Source: an uncultured Lachnospiraceae bacterium (GTDB taxonomy: Bacteria; Bacillota; Clostridia; Lachnospirales; Lachnospiraceae). From it: a stretch of DNA of 9,132 nt. The position numbers and the translations under genes are program-made. The DNA is taken from assembly GCA_902783305.1 (NCBI GenBank), contig CACZQU010000394.1, forward strand, positions 1-9,132, given 5' to 3'. Positions 5,730-9,132 of the stretch are shown in pieces (the first letter of the stretch is position 1; every line of letters starts with the position of its first letter). Below the pieces are notes generated by a model, which saw only the letters and a list, made by a program, of their open reading frames with translations, made no database searches and had not been told where the DNA came from.

Positions 5730-7163
5730 TTACGGTACCTGAACCTTTGCTTTCCCGTCAATAGTGGAATAGATATCGAAGCCTCCATAGGAAGTTCCTT
5801 CTTTCTTTTTGCAAAGAGCCGCCTTGTCCACATACATCAGATTAACTTTTCCATTCGACATCTGACGGACCAGGAAGCCTTTCACCGTCTCATTTGCCGG
5901 GATCTCAAAGAACAGCGAGGGATAAGCATAGGTATATGTTGTCTTTCCGTTTACATCCGTATTCCAGGCTTTGATCACAGGATCAGTAAAGCTGCTGGTC
6001 CTGGTTATGGTACCGGATGATGTGGCATTTGACATCTCCACCATCATAAAAAATGACTCGCTTTGTCCGGACAGACCCGCGTATCCCGCAAGAATCCACT
6101 TGTCAGAAAGCTTTTTCGGAAGGTAAGTAATCACCTTATTCCCGTTTCTTGTCACGGAACCGCTTACCCTGAAATACTTTGGCATGTCAGCCTGGTAAAC
6201 CGTGACGGTTTTATAATATTTCTTCATATTCACGACGGTGATCGTCTTTGAGACGGTGGCTGAAGTTCCATCCTTCGCTTTGAGAGAAGCTGTCAGGGTC
6301 GTCGTCCCTGCTTTTTTTATCTTCAGTTCGGTGCCATTTAATGAAGCAACCGCAGAATCCGAATTCTTCCATCTGATATCGGAGAACTGTCTGGGATCGT
6401 TGGAAGCATAAGAGGGAATGGACGGAACAGGATTTGCCGCAGAAGCACCATTTCCCTGATATGGATAGGTCTGAAGGTCATTGCAGTAGCTGTTCAGATA
6501 ATACTTGCTGTCATATCTGGACAAAACTGTATTCAGATATTTCTTCAGCTGTGCCTGCGTCACCTTGACATAAGGATAAGGTGTCGGTGTCGGGACAACT
6601 CCATCCGCATTTTTTACACCGATCTGGCAGGAAAAACTGACACCGTGAATGACAGCCGATACCGTGGCGGTTCCCGCGCTTTTTGCTGTTACCAGTCCCT
6701 TGCTGTTTACAGCGGCTACCTTCCTGTCCGATGATGTCCATTGAATCGTCCGGTTCGTCCCGGTCACCTTAAGCTGTTTCCTGGCTCCGATCTGCATGAC
6801 CGCTTTTTTTAGGTTGAGAACCGGATACTGAACCTGTACGGTCAGAACGATTTTCTTTTTTCCGTAAGTGCCGGTAATCTTTGCGGTACCCTTTGCCTTG
6901 GCCGCTATGATATTCTTTGCCCCGATCGTTATGACGCTTTTGTTGTCCGATTTCCAGGAAACCTTACCGGAATACCCCCTGACGGACAGATAAAGCTTCT
7001 CTCCTTTAACCATCGCATAGTTTTTGCGATTCGGACTCAGGGTTTCTGACTGGACGGTAACCTCAGAAGCTGCAGCCATAACAACAGGTGCGCTTATGAC
7101 GATCATCAGCAGGCAGAGAATCGCCATGCGGATGACCCATTTACCCAAAATGCTTTTTCTCAT
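5730..7163 (-). CDS. Exported protein with bacterial Ig-like (Big_2) domains
   Basis: From the ATG at 7163 the product has 477 residues. A signal peptide (1-32) has a basic start, a long hydrophobic core and an AAA region near cleavage. Two Big_2-like domains follow: about 35-113 (VSWKSDNKSVITI, IIAAKAKGTAKITGTY) and about 115-185 (IQWTSSDRKVAAVNSKGLVTAKSAGTATVSAV). A proline linker PTPTPYPY (191-198) leads to a segment that includes a third partial Ig-like unit (about 262-312: IRWKNSDSAVASLNG, IKKAGTTTLTASLKA). Residues 313-477 match no domain that I recognise; they are rich in Thr, Ser, Tyr and Lys. No LPXTG motif or C-terminal membrane anchor is seen, so it is secreted or held by another means. 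It is the first gene after the nifJ terminator and precedes two exported cysteine-type hydrolases, which suggests a cell-surface role. An ATG at 7190 lacks a ribosome binding site. Confidence 0.82.
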   Translation of the reverse strand: MRKSILGKWVIRMAILCLLMIVISAPVVMAAASEVTVQSETLSPNRKNYAMVKGEKLYLSVRGYSGKVSWKSDNKSVITIGAKNIIAAKAKGTAKITGTYGKKKIVLTVQVQYPVLNLKKAVMQIGARKQLKVTGTNRTIQWTSSDRKVAAVNSKGLVTAKSAGTATVSAVIHGVSFSCQIGVKNADGVVPTPTPYPYVKVTQAQLKKYLNTVLSRYDSKYYLNSYCNDLQTYPYQGNGASAANPVPSIPSYASNDPRQFSDIRWKNSDSAVASLNGTELKIKKAGTTTLTASLKAKDGTSATVSKTITVVNMKKYYKTVTVYQADMPKYFRVSGSVTRNGNKVITYLPKKLSDKWILAGYAGLSGQSESFFMMVEMSNATSSGTITRTSSFTDPVIKAWNTDVNGKTTYTYAYPSLFFEIPANETVKGFLVRQMSNGKVNLMYVDKAALCKKKEGTSYGGFDIYSTIDGKAKVQVP

Positions 7164-7172
7164 TTTCGATGA

Positions 7173-7180
7173 CTCCTTCC
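7173..7180 (-). promoter_or_regulatory. Ribosome binding site fixing the start at 7163
   Basis: GGAAGGAG on the minus strand (7180-7173) ends 9 bases before the ATG at 7163 and so sets the start of the Ig-like protein gene. The ATG at 7190 lies upstream of this site and has none of its own. Confidence 0.75.
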
Positions 7181-7216
7181 CTGATGTCATGTTAATGCGT
7201 CTTCACCGATGTTTTG

Positions 7217-7237
7217 TTTTCACAGGATTTGTGAAAA
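7217..7237. repeat. Inverted repeat next to the nifJ terminator
   Basis: TTTTCACA (7217-7224) and TGTGAAAA (7230-7237) are exact reverse complements around five bases. The right arm shares bases 7235-7237 with the terminator stem, so in RNA the two hairpins would compete for the terminator's U-rich tail. It could be an operator-like site for the downstream operon or chance symmetry. Confidence 0.45.
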
Positions 7238-7266
7238 AGGAGGGGCCTGCAAAGACCCCTCCTTTT
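7235..7266 (-). terminator. Intrinsic terminator of nifJ
   Basis: AAAAGGAGGGG (7235-7245) and CCCCTCCTTTT (7256-7266) form a perfect 11-bp stem around a 10-base loop, starting 29 bases after the nifJ stop codon. Leftward transcripts end the stem with a run of five U residues. The rightward strand also has TTTTCTTC after the stem, but no rightward gene needs it. Confidence 0.92.
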
Positions 7267-7295
7267 CTTCTCATGCCTGTCGGCACAGAGAATAA

Positions 7296-9132
7296 TTAAT
7301 CAGCACCATAAAGGGTGACAAGTTTCTTCAGGTATGCATAACGGGCACGAGCCTCTTCCTGGTTCTTCGCAAACAGGCGGGCTGCCTTCTCCGGATTCTG
7401 GCGCTGCAGAGAATTGTAACGGACTTCTCCGTTCAGGAACTCTGCGTAATCGGTCATATCCGGCTCTTTGGAATCCAGAGTGAATTTTCCGCCTTCCGCA
7501 GCAGGATTGAAACGGAAGTTATGCCAGTATCCACACTTCACTGCGAGCTCTTCCTCGGTCTGAGCCTTGGACATGCCCTTCTTGATTCCGTGATTGATGC
7601 AAGGAGCATAGCAGATCACCAGTGACGGTCCCGGATAAGCCTCTGCCTCACTGATGGCCTTGATCGCCTGATTGAAATCAGCACCCATGGCAATCTGAGC
7701 AACATAGACATAACCATAGCTCATCGCGATGGAAGCCATATCTTTCTTCTTCACTTCCTTGCCGCCGGCAGCAAACTGAGCAATAGCGCCGGTAGGTGTC
7801 GCCTTGGAGGACTGGCCGCCGGTATTGGAATAAACCTCAGTATCAAAGATCATGACATTGATGTCTTTTCCGCTGGCAAGAACATGGTCAACACCGCCAA
7901 AACCGATATCATAGCCCCAGCCGTCACCGCCGAAGACCCACTGAGATTTCTTGGACAGGAAATCTTTCTTCAGAAGGATCTCCTTAGCCGCATCACAGCC
8001 GCACGCTTCAAGAGCCGCAATCAGTTTGTTTGTAGCAGGAATGTTTTCCGCTCCGACACTGAAGGTATCCAGCCATTTCTGGCCAGCTTCCTTCACATCT
8101 GCGTTGTCGGTTCCGGCAACGAGTTCTTCGATTTTCGCTTTCAGACCGTCACGGATTGCGTTCTGCGCCAGAAGCATACCATACCCAAACTCGGCGGCAT
8201 CTTCAAACAGGGAATTGGACCATGCCGGACCCTGTCCCTTGGCATTCACCGTATACGGTGTGGAGGGTGATGAGTTGCCCCAGATAGAGGAGCATCCGGT
8301 CGCGTTGGCGATATACATGGAATCACCGAACAGCTGAGTAACCAGCTTCGCATACGGAGTCTCGCCGCAGCCTGCGCATGCGCCGGAGAACTCAAGCAGC
8401 GGCTGCTTGAACTGGCTTCCCTTGACCGTCGTCTCTTTGAATTTCTCGATGACGTCTTCTTTTACAGGAAGAGTGATTGCATAATCAAAGTATTTCTGCT
8501 CGCCTGCATTCGCTTCAAGGTTCTGCATGACGAGAGCCTTATTTCCTTTCTTGCCCGGGCAGACATTCGCGCAGGAACCGCATCCGGTACAGTCAAGAAC
8601 GGAAACAGCCATCGTGAACTGATAATCCTTAAGGCCGGTCAGCGGAAGGGTCTTGATTCCTTCGGGAGCCGCGGCAGCCTCCGCCTCGGTAAGGGCGATG
8701 GGACGGATTACAGCATGCGGGCAGACATAGGAGCAGCGGTTGCACTGGATGCAGTTGTCAGGATTCCAGATCGGAACATTGACAGCAATACCACGCTTCT
8801 CAAAAGCAGCAGATCCGGAGGGCGTCGTGCCGTCTACATAGGCGGTAAAAGCGGAAACCGGAAGATTGTTGCCTTCCTGGGCATTGACATAAGCCTGGAC
8901 GTTGTTGACAAAGTCGACAACAGCGCTCGAGCCGTCTGCATGGCCAAGATCCAGACCTTCATCCGCAGCGTCCTTCCAGCTCTCCGGTACCTGTACCTCG
9001 ACAGCCTGCTTCGCGCCTGCGTCAATAGCCGCCCAGTTCTTCTGAACGACATCATCACCCTTGCGGCCATAGGTAGCCTTTGCGGCAGCCTTCATCAGCT
9101 CAATCGCCTGTGCCTCAGGAATAATGCCGGTC
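7296..9132 (-). CDS. nifJ: Pyruvate:ferredoxin oxidoreductase, C-terminal half (partial)
   Basis: The gene is cut by the right edge. About 611 C-terminal residues are present of a protein usually near 1170-1200. The enzyme converts pyruvate and CoA to acetyl-CoA, CO2 and reduced ferredoxin in the cytoplasm of anaerobes. Two ferredoxin-type clusters are intact: CIQCNRCSYVCP and CTGCGSCANVCP. The proximal cluster ligands are visible as CAGC, a third Cys in NATGCSS and a fourth in YAPCINHG. The thiamine diphosphate site is shown by GGDGWGYDIGFGG and later FDTEVYSNTGGQSSK. Twelve in-frame codons (TGIIPEAQAIEL) precede the methionine at 9095, so that methionine is internal and the true start lies beyond the window. 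The reading frame shows no damage. It ends at its own terminator and is probably a separate transcription unit from the genes to the left. Confidence 0.97.
   Translation of the reverse strand, partial: TGIIPEAQAIELMKAAAKATYGRKGDDVVQKNWAAIDAGAKQAVEVQVPESWKDAADEGLDLGHADGSSAVVDFVNNVQAYVNAQEGNNLPVSAFTAYVDGTTPSGSAAFEKRGIAVNVPIWNPDNCIQCNRCSYVCPHAVIRPIALTEAEAAAAPEGIKTLPLTGLKDYQFTMAVSVLDCTGCGSCANVCPGKKGNKALVMQNLEANAGEQKYFDYAITLPVKEDVIEKFKETTVKGSQFKQPLLEFSGACAGCGETPYAKLVTQLFGDSMYIANATGCSSIWGNSSPSTPYTVNAKGQGPAWSNSLFEDAAEFGYGMLLAQNAIRDGLKAKIEELVAGTDNADVKEAGQKWLDTFSVGAENIPATNKLIAALEACGCDAAKEILLKKDFLSKKSQWVFGGDGWGYDIGFGGVDHVLASGKDINVMIFDTEVYSNTGGQSSKATPTGAIAQFAAGGKEVKKKDMASIAMSYGYVYVAQIAMGADFNQAIKAISEAEAYPGPSLVICYAPCINHGIKKGMSKAQTEEELAVKCGYWHNFRFNPAAEGGKFTLDSKEPDMTDYAEFLNGEVRYNSLQRQNPEKAARLFAKNQEEARARYAYLKKLVTLYGAD

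Noticed and set aside
9093..9095. ATG at 9095 as the start of the nifJ product
   Set aside because: Twelve further in-frame codons upstream continue the conserved PFOR sequence to the window edge, so this methionine is internal.
1..9132. CRISPR array, tRNA, rRNA or insertion sequence
   Set aside because: No regularly spaced direct repeats, tRNA- or rRNA-like sequence, or transposase-like reading frame was seen anywhere in the window.

Overview
The window looks like chromosomal DNA from a strictly anaerobic Clostridia member, most likely in or near the Lachnospiraceae. The reasons are a pyruvate:ferredoxin oxidoreductase (PFOR), a DUF1015 protein of the clostridial type, exported proteins with bacterial Ig-like, cell-wall-binding and NlpC/P60 or transglutaminase-like domains, and strong AGGAGG-type ribosome binding sites. 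This placement is inferred from protein character and was not tested by a search. All confident genes lie on the minus strand and are transcribed right to left.

Layout in the direction of transcription: (1) 9132-7296, the C-terminal half of PFOR (nifJ), which enters from the right edge and ends at a strong intrinsic terminator (7266-7235). (2) 7163-3707, three consecutive exported proteins: a two- to three-domain Ig-like protein with an unassigned C-terminal half, a transglutaminase-like protein with N-terminal cell-wall-binding repeats, and a fibronectin-III-like plus NlpC/P60-like cysteine hydrolase. For all three, the start with a good ribosome binding site and signal peptide lies downstream of the longest possible start. 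(3) 3666-1604, three tightly packed or overlapping genes: a TIGR02452/PARG-like macrodomain protein, a GtrA-family membrane protein, and a divergent CobS (cobalamin synthase) homologue that appears to have lost most of its catalytic acidic residues. (4) 1558-317, a DUF1015 protein. (5) 316-1, no confident gene. This end holds a possible leftward promoter, a long interrupted hairpin, a second GC-rich palindrome, and two short overlapping reading frames that I rate as doubtful.

Genes 7163 to 317 are co-oriented with gaps of 40-75 bp or overlaps, so they may form one long transcript beginning after the nifJ terminator. No convincing promoter was recognised in the 7164-7234 gap. The exported trio suggests cell-surface or peptidoglycan remodelling. 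The cytoplasmic and membrane group has no obvious shared pathway. The most notable points are the apparently inactivated CobS homologue, kept as an intact reading frame with no cobalamin genes beside it, and the structured element at the left edge.
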